The notes beneath the pieces are model-generated. The model saw nothing but the letters and a program-made list of their open reading frames with translations. It did not search any database and was not told the origin of the DNA. Positions 24,001 through 37,819 of a DNA stretch of 64,000 nt are shown here, piece by piece. Source of the stretch: Hippophae tibetana. Its lineage: Eukaryota; Streptophyta; Magnoliopsida; Rosales; Elaeagnaceae. A program made the translations under genes and the position numbers. Positions within the stretch are counted from its first letter, which is position 1, and every line of letters starts with the position of its first letter. Location: contig CM072810.1 of the NCBI GenBank assembly GCA_037013495.1, positions 58,142,843 to 58,206,842 of the forward strand. The letters are read 5' to 3'.

Positions 24001-27000
24001 TTAAAAAAAGAAAATTTGAGAAATAAGAGTTCCAACTTTAAACGGCCATAACTTTTGACTCGTATATCGAAATTACTATTATAATATATCAAGTTAGAGC
24101 ATGTAACGATTCCTATAATCTCAGCTATGTGGCAGAAGAACCTCATTTTTTGAACAAAAATTCTCTTTTTACATCACCTACCGTGGTCTTAATGATTTTG
24201 TTCCATATAGACCCTTTTGTTTTGCTTTGGATTTTTTTGAATGCAACTATTACGAATATTGAGGTGCCGACGAAAAGTGTGTTTAAAAATATTTTAAATA
24301 TTTTCAATATCTAATAATTATTCTTATGACAATACAAATATACTCATTACGCTTCACAATTTATTTTTTGGAACCTAAATTTGAAAGATTAATTTTCGAA
24401 GCCATTTATGTATAGCGATTTTCTATTTTGGAGAATTGTTAAATTTAATGTATTATTTTTATGCTTTTTTTCTTCACGGATGGATTATGCACATTACACA
24501 ATTAAATAGCCATATTAAGGTTGCATTAGGTTTAGGGTTTTGTTCCGTATAATAGAAAACAGTAGCCTTATGATGGAGGATGATTTGATAACTTTAGTGA
24601 AATTAATTTTTAGAAATATTGTTGCTTTTATTCCTGTGGTTCTTGATTGAATGCTCCAATTCGACATATCAAAAGGAGTGATCATTTTTTTTGGCATCAG
24701 AAGGTTGGGGTATTATGGACTTGTTGATGTTGTTTTCGTTTGTGTATTTCGTTTCGTATTTATTTTTGAAACCATAGTCTCTTCTTCTTGATCTTTATTT
24801 CTATGTTCGATCAATCTTTGTTCTTCATAAATAAAAGAGTAGGAAAAAGAAGATGGGTTATACTCTTCACGATATTAAAAAAAGAAAATTTGAGAAATAA
24901 GAGTTTCAACTTTAAACGGCCATAACTTTTGACTCGTATATCTAAATTACTATTATAATATATCAAGTTAGAGCTTGTAACGATTCCTATAATCTCAGCT
25001 ATGTGGCAGAAGAACCTCATTTTTTGAACAAAAATTCTCCTTTTACATCACCTACCGAGGTCTTAATGTTTTTGTTCCATATAGACCCTTTTGTTTTGCT
25101 TTGGATTTTTTTGAATGCAACTATTACGAATATTGAGGTGCCGACGAAAAGTGTGTTTAAAAATATTTTAAATATTTTCAATATCTAATAATTATTCTCA
25201 TGACAATACAAATATACTTATTACGCTTCACAATTTATTTTTTGGAACCTAAATTTGAAAGATTAATTTTCGAAGCCATTTATATATAGCCATTTTCTAT
25301 TTTGGAGAATTGTTAAATTTAATGTATTATTTTTATGCTTTTTTTCTTCACGGATGGATTATGCACATTACACAACTAAATAGCCATATTAAGGTTGCAT
25401 TAGGTTTAGGGTTTTGTTCCGTATAATAGAAAACAGTAGCCTTATGATGGAGGATGATTTGATAACTTTAGTGAAATTACTTTTTAGAAATATTGTTGCT
25501 TTTATTCCTGTGGTTCTTGATTGAATGCTCCAATTCGACATATCAAAAGGAGTGATCATCTTTTTTGGCATCACAAGGTTGGGGTATTATGGACTTGTTG
25601 ATGTTGTTTCGTCTGTGTATTTCGTTTCGTATTTATTTTTGAAACCATAGTCTCTTCTTCTTGATCTTTATTTCTATGTTCGATCAATCTTTGTTCTTCA
25701 TAAATAAAAGAGTAGGAAAAAGAAGATGGGTTATACTCTTGAGAATATTAAAAAAAGAAAATTTGAGAAATAAGAGTTCCAACTTTAAACGGCCATAACT
25801 TTTGACTCGTATATCGAAATTACTATTATAATATATCAAGTTAGAGCATGTAACGATTCCTATAATCTCAGCTATGTGGCAGAAGAACCTCATTTTTTGA
25901 ACAAAAATTCTCTTTTTACATCACCTACCGTGGTCTTAATGATTTTGTTCCATATAGACCCTTTTGTTTTGCTTTGGATTTTTTTGAATGCAACTATTAC
26001 GAATATTGAGGTGCCGACGAAAAGTGTGTTTAAAAATATTTTAAATATTTTCAATATCTAATAATTATTCTTATGACAATACAAATATACTCATTACGCT
26101 TCACAATTTATTTTTTGGAACCTAAATTTGAAAGATTAATTTTCGAAGCCATTTATGTATAGCGATTTTCTATTTTGGAGAATTGTTAAATTTAATGTAT
26201 TATTTTTATGCTTTTTTTCTTCACGGATGGATTATGCACATTACACAATTAAATAGCCATATTAAGGTTGCATTAGGTTTAGGGTTTTGTTCCGTATAAT
26301 AGAAAACAGTAGCCTTATGATGGAGGATGATTTGATAACTTTAGTGAAATTAATTTTTAGAAATATTGTTGCTTTTATTCCTGTGGTTCTTGATTGAATG
26401 CTCCAATTCGACATATCAAAAGGAGTGATCATTTTTTTTGGCATCAGAAGGTTGGGGTATTATGGACTTGTTGATGTTGTTTTCGTTTGTGTATTTCGTT
26501 TCGTATTTATTTTTGAAACCATAGTCTCTTCTTCTTGATCTTTATTTCTATGTTCGATCAATCTTTGTTCTTCATAAATAAAAGAGTAGGAAAAAGAAGA
26601 TGGGTTATACTCTTCACGATATTAAAAAAAGAAAATTTGAGAAATAAGAGTTTCAACTTTAAACAGCCATAACTTTTGACTCGTATATCTAAATTACTAT
26701 TATAATATATCAAGTTAGAGCTTGTAACGATTCCTATAATCTCAGCTATGTGGCAGAAGAACCTCATTTTTTGAACAAAAATTCTCCTTTTACATCACCT
26801 ACCGAGGTCTTAATGTTTTTGTTCCATATAGACCCTTTTGTTTTGCTTTGGATTTTTTTGAATGCAACTATTACGAATATTGAGGTGCCGACGAAAAGTG
26901 TGTTTAAAAATATTTTAAATATTTTCAATATCTAATAATTATTCTCATGACAATACAAATATACTCATTACGCTTCACAATTTATTTTTTGGAACCTAAA

Positions 27001-28009
27001 TTTGAAAGATTAATTTTCGAAGCCATTTATATATAGCCATTTTCTATTTTGGAGAATTGTTAAATTTAATGTATTATTTTTATGCTTTTTTTCTTCACGG
27101 ATGGATTATGCACATTACACAACTAAATAGCCATATTAAGGTTGCATTAGGTTTAGGGTTTTGTTCCGTATAATAGAAAACAGTAGCCTTATGATGGAGG
27201 ATGATTTGATAACTTTAGTGAAATTACTTTTTAGAAATATTGTTGCTTTTATTCCTGTGGTTCTTGATTGAATGCTCCAATTCGACATATCAAAAGGAGT
27301 GATCATCTTTTTTGGCATCACAAGGTTGGGGTATTATGGACTTGTTGATGTTGTTTTCGTCTGTGTATTTCGTTTCGTATTTATTTTTGAAACCATAGTC
27401 TCTTCTTCTTGATCTTTATTTCTATGTTCGATCAATCTTTGTTCTTCATAAATAAAAGAGTAGGAAAAAGAAGATGGGTTATACTCTTGACAATATTAAA
27501 AAAAGAAAATTTGAGAAATAAGAGTTCCAACTTTAAACGGCCATAAGTTTTGACTCGTATATCGAAATTACTATTATAATATATCAAGTTAGAGCATGTA
27601 ACGATTCCTATAATCTCAGCTATGTGGCAGAAGAACCTCATTTTTTGAACAAAAATTCTCTTTTTACATCACCTACCGTGGTCTTAATGATTTTGTTCCA
27701 TATAGACCCTTTTGTTTTGCTTTGGATTTTTTTGAATGCAACTATTACGAATATTGAGGTGCCGACGAAAAGTGTGTTTAAAAATATTTTAAATATTTTC
27801 AATATCTAATAATTATTCTTATGACAATACAAATATACTCATTACGCTTCACAATTTATTTTTTGGAACCTAAATTTGAAAGATTAATTTTCGAAGCCAT
27901 TTATGTATAGCGATTTTCTATTTTGGAGAATTGTTAAATTTAATGTATTATTTTTATGCTTTTTTTCTTCACGGATGGATTATGCACATTACACAACTAA
28001 ATAGCCATA
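21021..28009. repeat. Dimeric higher-order repeat, four copies (1747 bp)
   Basis: The dimers are 21021-22767, 22768-24514, 24515-26261 and 26262-28009. The first member (M24, M26, M28, M30) has 'caattaaatagcc', 'aaattaattttt', 'cgtttgtg', 'gtttcaac' and 'tatagccatt'. The second (M25, M27, M29) has 'gttgtttcgtctg' with one T fewer and 'cttgagaatatt'. Copies look identical over long stretches. Rare differences include 'atacttattacg' in M28 (about 25217) and 'aaacagcc' in M30. M31 breaks the pattern with 'cttgacaat' and 'ccataagtttt', so the fourth copy is chimeric. Confidence 0.93.
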
Positions 28010-29098
28010 TTAAGGTTGCATTAGGTTTAGGGTTTTGTTCCGTATAATAGAAAACAGTAGCCTTATGATGGAGGATGATTTGATAACTTTAGTGAAATTA
28101 CTTTTTAGAAATATTGTTGCTTTTATTCCTGTGGTTCTTGATTGAATGCTACAATTCGACATTCCAAAAGGAGTGATCATCTTTTTTTGCATCACAAGTT
28201 TGGGGTATTATGGACTTGTTGATGTTGTTTCGTCTGTGTATTTCGTTTCGTATTTATTTTTGAAACCATAGTCTCTTCTTCTTGATCTTTATTTCTATGT
28301 TCGATCAATCTTTGTTCTTCATAAATAAAAGAGTAGGAAAAAGAAGATGGGTTATACTCTTCACGATATTAAAAAAAGAAAATTTGAGAAATAAGAGTTC
28401 CAACTTTAAACGGCCATAACTTTTGACTCGTATATCTAAATTACTATTATAATATATCAAGTTAGAGCTTGTAACGATTCCTATAAGCTCAGCTATGTGG
28501 CAGAAGAACCTCATTTTTTGAACAAAAATTCTCCTTTTACATCATCTACCGAGGTCTTAATGTTTTTGTTCCATATAGACCCTTTTGTTTTGCTTTGGAT
28601 TTTTTTGAATGCAACTATTACGAATATTGAGGTGCCGACGAAAAGTGTGTTTAAAAATATTTTAAATATTTTCAATATCTAATAATTATTCTCATGACAA
28701 TACAAATATACTCATTACGCTTCACAATTTATTTTTGGAACCTAAATTTGAAAGATTAATTTTCGAAGCCATTTATGTATAGCGATTTTCTATTTTGGAG
28801 AATTGTTAAATTTAATGTATTATTTTTATGCTTTTTTTCTTCACGGATGGATTATGCACATTACACAACTAAATAGCCATATTAAGGTTGCATTAGGTTT
28901 AGGGTTTTGTTCCGTATAATAGAAAACAGTAGCCTTATGATGGAGGATGATTTGATAACTTTAGTGAAATTACTTTTTAGAAATATTGTTGCTTTTATTC
29001 CTGTGGTTCTTGATTGAATGCTCCAATTCGACATATCAAAAGGAGTGATCATCTTTTTTGGCATCACAAGGTTGGGGTATTATGGACTTGTTAATGTT
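26262..29098. repeat. Downstream copy of the 9.6-kb-spaced tract
   Basis: This is the partner of 16655-19490. M31 and M32 repeat the class order and rare markers of M20 and M21. Private differences exist, such as 'ataagctcagc' in M32 (28483 region) and 'ataccta' in M21 (18869 region), so the copies have since diverged slightly. The dimer array at 21-26 kb lies between the two copies. Confidence 0.8.
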
Positions 29099-29755
29099 GT
29101 TTTCGTCTGTGTATTTCGTTTCGTATTTATTTTTGAAACCATAGTCTCTTCTTCTTGATCTTTATTTCTATGTTCGATCAATCTTTCTTCTTCATAAATA
29201 AAAGAGTAGGAAAAAGAAGATGGGTTATACTCTTCACAATATTAGAAAAACAAAATTTGAGAAATAAGAGTTCCAACTTTAAACGGCTATAACTTTTGAC
29301 TCGTATATCGAAATTACTATTTTAATATATCAAGTTAGAGCTTGTAACGATTCCTATAATCTCAGCTATGTGACAGAAGAACCTCATTTTTCGACCAAAA
29401 ATTCTCCTTTTACATCACCTACCGAGGTCTTAATGTTTTTGTTCCATATAGACCCTTTTGTTTTGCTTTGGATTTTTTTGAATGCAACTATTACGAATAT
29501 TGAGGTGCCGACGATAAGTGTGTTTAAAAATATTTTAAATATTTTCAATATCTAATAATTATTCTCATGACAATACAAATATACTCATTACGCTTTACAA
29601 TTTATTTTTTGGAACCTAAATTTGAAAGATTAATTTTCGAAGCCATTTATGTATAGCGATTTTCTATTTTGGAGAATTGTTAAATTTAATGTATTATTTT
29701 TATGCTTTTTTTCTTCACGGATGGATTATGCACATTACATAACTAAATAGCCATA

Positions 29756-32700
29756 TTAAGGTTGCATTAGGTTTAGGGTTTTGTTCCGTATAATAGAAAA
29801 CAGTAGCCTTATGATGGAGGATGATTTGATAACTTTAGTGAAATTAATTTTTTGAAATATTGTTGCTTTTATTCCTGTGGTTCTTGATTGAATGCTACAA
29901 TTCGACATTCCAAAAGGAGTGATCATCTTTTTTTGCATCACAAGTTTGGGGTATTATGGACTTGTTGATGTTGTTTCGTCTGTGTATTTCGTTTCGTATT
30001 TATTTTTGAAACCATAGTCTCTTCTTCTTGATCTTTATTTCTATGTTCGATCAATCTTTGTTCTTCATAAATAAAAGAGTAGGAAAAAGAAGATGGGTTA
30101 TACTCTTCACGATATTAAAAAAAGAAAATTTGAGAAATAAGAGTTCCAACTTTAAACGGCCATAACTTTTGACTCGTATATCGAAATTACTATTTTAATA
30201 TATCAAGTTAGAGCTTGTAACGATTCCTATAATCTTAGCTATGTGGGAGAAGGACCTCATTTGTTGAACAAAAATTCTCCTTTTACATCACCTACCGAGG
30301 TCTTAATGTTTTTGTTCCAAATAGACCCTTTTGTTTTGCTTTGGATATTTTTCAATGCACCTATTACGAATATTGAGGTGCCGACGAAAAGTGTGTTTAA
30401 AATATTCTAAATATTTTCAATATCTAATAATTATTCTCATGATAATACAAATATACTCATTACGCTTCACATTTTATTTTTTGGAACATAAATTTGAAAG
30501 ATTAATTTTCGAAGCCATTTATATATAGCGATTTTTTATTTTGGAGAATTGTTAAATTTAATAAATTATTTTTATGCTTTTTTTCTTCACGGATGGATTA
30601 TGCACATTACACAACTAAATAGCCATATTAAGGTTGCATTAGGTTTAGGGTTTTGTTCCGTAAATAGAAAACAGTAGCCTTATGATGGAGGATGATTTGA
30701 TAACTTTAGTGAAATTACTTTTTAAAAATATTGTTGCTTTTATTCCTGTGGTTCTTGATTGAATGCTCCAATTCGACATATCAAAAGGAGTGATCATCTT
30801 TTTTGGCATCACAAGGTTGGGGTATTATGGACTTGTTAATGTTGTTTTCGTCTGTGTATTTCGTTTCGTATTTATTTTTGAAACCATAGTCTCTTCTTCT
30901 TGATCTTTATTTCTATGTTCGATCAATCTTTCTTCTTCATAAATAAAAGAGTAGGAAAAAGAAGATGGGTTATACTCTTCACAATATTAGAAAAACAAAA
31001 TTTGAGAAATAAGAGTTCCAACTTTAAACGGCCATAACTTTTGACTCGTATATCGAAATTACTATTTTAATATATCAAGTTAGAGCTTGTAACGATTCCT
31101 ATAATCTCAGCTATGTGGCAGAAGAACCTCATTTTTCGACCAAAAATTCTCCTTTTACATCACCTACCGAGGTCTTAATGTTTTTGTTCCATATAGACCC
31201 TTTTGTTTTGCTTTGGATTTTTTTGAATGCAACTATTACGAATATTGAGGTGCCGACGAAAAGTGTGTTTAAAAATATTTTAAATATTTTCAATATCTAA
31301 TAATTATTCTCATGACAATACAAATATACTCATTACGCTTTACAATTTATTTTTTGGAACCTAAATTTGAAAGATTAATTTTCGAAGCCATTTATGTATA
31401 GCGATTTTCTATTTTGGAGAATTGTTAAATTTAATGTATTATTTTTATGCTTTTTTTCTTCACGGATGGATTATGCACATTACACAACTAAATAGCCATA
31501 TTAAGGTTGCATTAGGTTTAGGGTTTTGTTCCGTATAATAGAAAACAGTAGCCTTATGATGGAGGATGATTTGATAACTTTAGTGAAATTAATTTTTTGA
31601 AATATTGTTGCTTTTATTCCTGTGGTTCTTGATTGAATGCTCCAATTCAACATATCAAAAGGAGTGATCATCTTTTTTGGCATCAGAAGGTTGGGGTATT
31701 ATGGACTTGTTGATGTTGTTTTCGTCTGTGTATTTCGTTTCGTATTTATTTTTGAAACCATAGTCTCTTCTTCTTGATCTTTATTTCTATGTTCGATCAA
31801 TCTTTGTTCTTCATAAATAAAAGAGTAGGAAAAAGAAGATGGGTTATACTCTTCACGATATTAAAAAAAGAAAATTTGAGAAATAAGAGTTCCAACTTTA
31901 AACGGCCATAACTTTTGACTCGTATATCTAAATTACTATTATAATATATCAAGTTAGAGCTTGTAACGATTCCTATAATCTCAGCTATGTGGCAGAAGAA
32001 CCTCATTTTTTGAACAAAAATTCTCCTTTTACATCACCTACCGAGGTCTTAATGTTTTTGTTCCATATAGACCCTTTTGTTTTGCTTTGGATTTTTTTGA
32101 ATGCAACTATTACGAATATTGAGGTCCGACGAAAAGTGTGTTTAAAAATATTGTAAATATGTTCAATATCTAATAATTATTCTCATGACAATACAAATAT
32201 ACTCATTACGCTTCACAATTTATTTTTTGGAACCTAAATTTGAAAGATTAATTTTCGAAGCCATTTATGTATAGCGATTTTCTATTTTGGAGAATTGTTA
32301 AATTTAATGTATTATTTTTATGCTTTTTTTCTTCACGGATGGATTATGCACATTACATAACTAAATAGCCATATTAAGGTTGCATTAGGTTTAGGGTTTT
32401 GTTCCGTATAATAGAAAACAGTAGCCTTATGATGGAGGATGATTTGATAACTTTAGTGAAATTAATTTTTTGAAATATTGTTGCTTTTATTCCTGTGGTT
32501 CTTGATTGAATGCTACAATTCGACATTCCAAAAGGAGTGATCATCTTTTTTTGCATCACAAGTTTGGGGTATTATGGACTTGTTGATGTTGTTTCGTCTG
32601 TGTATTTCGTTTCGTATTTATTTTTGAAACCATAGTCTCTTCTTCTTGATCTTTATTTCTATGTTCGATCAATCTTTGTTCTTCATAAATAAAAGAGTAG

Positions 32701-35700
32701 GAAAAAGAAGATGGGTTATACTCTTCACGATATTAAAAAAAGAAAATTTGAGAAATAAGAGTTCCAACTTTAAACGGCCATAACTTTTGACTCGTATATC
32801 GAAATTACTATTTTAATATATCAAGTTAGAGCTTGTAACGATTCCTATAATCTTAGCTATGTGGGAGAAGGACCTCATTTGTTGAACAAAAATTCTCCTT
32901 TTACATCACCTACCGAGGTCTTAATGTTTTTGTTCCAAATAGACCCTTTTGTTTTGCTTTGGATTTTTTTCAATGCACCTATTACGAATATTGAGGTGCC
33001 GACGAAAAGTGTGTTTAAAATATTCTAAATATTTTCAATATCTAATAATTATTCTCATGATAATACAAATATACTCATTACGCTTCACATTTTATTTTTT
33101 GGAACATAAATTTGAAAGATTAATTTTCGAAGCCATTTATATATAGCGATTTTTTATTTTGGAGAATTGTTAAATTTAATAAATTATTTTTATGCTTTTT
33201 TTCTTCACGGATGGATTATGCACATTACACAACTAAATAGCCATATTAAGGTTGCATTAGGTTTAGGGTTTTGTTCCGTAAATAGAAAACAGTAGCCTTA
33301 TGATGGAGGATGATTTGATAACTTTAGTGAAATTACTTTTTAAAAATATTGTTGCTTTTATTCCTGTGGTTCTTGATTGAATGCTCCAATTCGACATATC
33401 AAAAGGAGTGATCATCTTTTTTGGCATCACAAGGTTGGGGTATTATGGACTTGTTAATGTTGTTTTCGTCTGTGTATTTCGTTTCGTATTTATTTTTGAA
33501 ACCATAGTCTCTTCTTCTTGATCTTTATTTCTATGTTCGATCAATCTTTCTTCTTCATAAATAAAAGAGTAGGAAAAAGAAGATGGGTTATACTCTTCAC
33601 AATATTAGAAAAACAAAATTTGAGAAATAAGAGTTCCAACTTTAAACGGCCATAACTTTTGACTCGTATATCGAAATTACTATTTTAATATATCAAGTTA
33701 GAGCTTGTAACGATTCCTATAATCTCAGCTATGTGGCAGAAGAACCTCATTTTTCGACCAAAAATTCTCCTTTTACATCACCTACCGAGGTCTTAATGTT
33801 TTTGTTCCATATAGACCCTTTTGTTTTGCTTTGGATTTTTTTGAATGCAACTATTACGAATATTGAGGTGCCGACGAAAAGTGTGTTTAAAAATATTTTA
33901 AATATTTTCAATATCTAATAATTATTCTCATGACAATACAAATATACTCATTACGCTTTACAATTTATTTTTTGGAACCTAAATTTGAAAGATTAATTTT
34001 CGAAGCCATTTATGTATAGCGATTTTCTATTTTGGAGAATTGTTAAATTTAATGTATTATTTTTATGCTTTTTTTCTTCACGGATGGATTATGCACATTA
34101 CACAACTAAATAGCCATATTAAGGTTGCATTAGGTTTAGGGTTTTGTTCCGTATAATAGAAAACAGTAGCCTTATGATGGAGGATGATTTGATAACTTTA
34201 GTGAAATTAATTTTTTGAAATATTGTTGCTTTTATTCCTGTGGTTCTTGATTGAATGCTCCAATTCAACATATCAAAAGGAGTGATCATCTTTTTTGGCA
34301 TCAGAAGGTTGGGGTATTATGGACTTGTTGATGTTGTTTTCGTCTGTGTATTTCGTTTCGTATTTATTTTTGAAACCATAGTCTCTTCTTCTTGATCTTT
34401 ATTTCTATGTTCGATCAATCTTTGTTCTTCATAAATAAAAGAGTAGGAAAAAGAAGATGGGTTATACTCTTCACGATATTAAAAAAAGAAAATTTGAGAA
34501 ATAAGAGTTCCAACTTTAAACGGCCATAACTTTTGACTCGTATATCTAAATTACTATTATAATATATCAAGTTAGAGCTTGTAACGATTCCTATAATCTC
34601 AGCTATGTGGCAGAAGAACCTCATTTTTTGAACAAAAATTCTCCTTTTACATCACCTACCGAGGTCTTAATGTTTTTGTTCCATATAGACCCTTTTGTTT
34701 TGCTTTGGATTTTTTTGAATGCAACTATTACGAATATTGAGGTCCGACGAAAAGTGTGTTTAAAAATATTGTAAATATGTTCAATATCTAATAATTATTC
34801 TCATGACAATACAAATATACTCATTACGCTTCACAATTTATTTTTTGGAACCTAAATTTGAAAGATTAATTTTCGAAGCCATTTATGTATAGCGATTTTC
34901 TATTTTGGAGAATTGGTAAATTTAATGTATTATTTTTATGCTTTTTTTCTTCACGGATGGATTATGCACATTACACAACTAAATAGCCATATTAAGGTTG
35001 CAATAGGTTTAGGGTTTTGTTCCGTATAATAGAAAACAGTAGCCTTATGATGGAGGATGATTTGATAACTTTAGTGAAATTACTTTTTAGAAATATTGTT
35101 GCTTTTATTCCTGTGGTTCTTGATTGAATGCTCCAATTCGACATATCAAAAAGAGTGATCATCTTTTTTGGCATCACAAGGTTGGGGTATTATGGACTTG
35201 TTGATGTTGTTTTCGTCTGTGTATTTCGTTTCGTATTTATTTTTGAAACCATAGTCTCTTCTTCTTGATCTTTATTTCTATGTTCGATCAATCTTTGTTC
35301 TTCATAAATAAAAGAGTAGGAAAAATAAGATGGGTTATACTCTTCACAATATTAAAAAAAGAAAATTTGAGAAATAAGAGTTCCAACTTTAAACGGCCAT
35401 AACTTTTGACTCGTATATCGAAATTACTATTTTAATATATCAAGTTAGAGCTTGTAACGATTCCTATAATCTCAGCTATTTGGCAGAAGAACCTCATTTT
35501 TCGACCAAAAAATCTCCTTTTACATCACCTTCCGAGGTCTTAATGTTTTTGTTCCATATAGACCCTTTTGTTTTGCTTTGGATTTTTTTGAATGCAACTA
35601 TTACGAATATTGAGGTGCCGACGAAAAGTGTGTTTAAAAATATTTTAAATATTTTCAATATCTAATAATTATTCTCATGACAATACAAATATACTCATTA

Positions 35701-37611
35701 CGCTTCACAATTTATTTTTTGGAACCTAAATTTGAAAGATTAATTTTCGAAGCCAATTATGTATAGCGATTTTCTATTTTGGAGAATTGTTAAATTTAAT
35801 GTATTATTTTTATGCTTTTTTTCTTCATGGATGGATTATGCACATTACACAACTAAATAGCCATATTAAGGTTGCATTAGGTTTAGGGTTTTGTTCCGTA
35901 AATAGAAAACAGTAGCCTTATGATGGAGGATGATTTGATAACTTTAGTGAAATTACTTTTTAAAAATATTGTTGCTTTTATTCCTGTGGTTCTTGATTGA
36001 ATGCTCCAATTCGACATATCAAAAGGAGTGATCATCTTTTTCGGCATCACAAGGTTGGGGTATTATGGACTTGTTAATGTTGTTTTCGTCTGTGTATTTC
36101 GTTTCGTATTTATTTTTGAAACCATAGTCTCTTCTTCTTGATCTTTATTTCTATGTTCGATCAATCTTTCTTCTTCATAAATAAAAGAGTAGGAAAAAGA
36201 AGATGGGTTATACTCTTCACAATATTAGAAAAACAAAATTTGAGAAATAAGAGTTCCAACTTTAAACGGCCATAACTTTTGACTCGTATATCGAAATTAC
36301 TATTTTAATATATCAAGTTAGAGCTTGTAACGATTCCTATAATCTCAGCTATGTGGCAGAAGAACCTCATTTTTCGACCAAAAATTCTCCTTTTACATCA
36401 CCTACCGAGGTCTTAATGTTTTTGTTCCATATAGACCCTTTTGTTTTGCTTTGGATTTTTTTGAATGCAACTATTACGAATATTGAGGTGCCGACGAAAA
36501 GTGTGTTTAAAAATATTTTAAATATTTTCAATATCTAATAATTATTCTCATGACAATACAAATATACTCATTACGCTTTACAATTTATTTTTTGGAACCT
36601 ATATTTGAAAGATTAATTTTCGAAGCCATTTATGTATAGCGATTTTCTATTTTGGAGAATTGTTAAATTTAATGTATTATTTTTATGCTTTTTTTCTTCA
36701 CGGATGGATTATGCACATTACACAACTAAATAGCCATATTAAGGTTGCATTAGGTTTAGGGTTTTGTTCCGTATAATAGAAAACAGTAGCCTTATGATGG
36801 AGGATGATTTGATAACTTTAGTGAAATTAATTTTTTGAAATATTGTTGCTTTTATTCCTGTGGTTCTTGATTGAATGCTCCAATTCAACATATCAAAAGG
36901 AGTGATCATCTTTTTTGGCATCAGAAGGTTGGGGTATTATGGACTTGTTGTTGTTGTTTTCGTCTGTGTATTTCGTTTCGTATTTATTTTTGAAACCATA
37001 GTCTCTTCTTCTTGATCTTTATTTCTATGTTCGATCAATCTTTGTTCTTCATAAATAAAAGAGTAGGAAAAAGAAGATGGGTTATAATCTTCACGATATT
37101 AAAAAAAGAAAATTTGAGAAATAAGAGTTCCAACTTTAAACGGCCATAACTTTTGACTCGTATATCTAAATTACTATTATAATATATCAAGTTAGAGCTT
37201 GTAACGATTCCTATAATCTCAGCTATGTGGCAGAAGAACCTCATTTTTCGACCAAAAAATCTCCTTTTACATCACCTTCCGAGGTCTTAATGTTTTTGTT
37301 CCATATAGACCCTTTTGTTTTGCTTTGGATTTTTTTGAATGCAACTATTACGAATATTGAGGTGCCGACGAAAAGTGTGTTTAAAAATATTTTAAATATT
37401 TTCAATATCTAATAATTATTCTCATGACAATACAAATATACTCATTACGCTTTACAATTTATTTTTTGGAACCTAAATTTGAAAGATTAATTTTCGAAGC
37501 ATTTATGTATAGCGATTTTCTATTTTGGAGAATTGTTAAATTTAATGTATTATTTTTATGCTTTTTTTCTTCACGGATGGATTATGCACATTACACAACT
37601 AAATAGCCATA
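29756..37611. repeat. Trimeric higher-order repeat, three copies (~2618 bp), third altered
   Basis: The copies are M34-M36 (29756-32373), M37-M39 (32374-34991) and M40-M42 (34992-37611). M34 and M37 carry the ctacaattcgacattcc block, 'attacataac' and 'ttcaatgcacc'. M35, M38 and M41 carry 'ccgtaaatag', 'ttgttaatg', 'tttcttcttc' and 'attagaaaaac'. M36, M39 and M42 carry 'ttttttgaaat' and 'caattcaacat'. M36 and M39 also have 'gaggtccgac' with a base lost. In the third copy the first member is replaced by a different class (M40: 'gcaatagg', 'aaaaagagtg'), and M42 is a mosaic. M33 upstream resembles M35. Confidence 0.9.
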
Positions 37612-37819
37612 TTAAGGTTGCAATAGGTTTAGGGTTTTGTTCCGTATAATAGAAAACAGTAGCCTTATGATGGAGGATGATTTGATAACTTTAGTGAAAT
37701 TACTTTTTTGAAATATTGTTGCTTTTATTCCTGTGGTTCTTGATTGAATGCTCCAATTCAACATATCAAAAGGAGTGATCATCTTTTTTGGCATCAAAAG
37801 GTTGGGGTATTATGGACTT

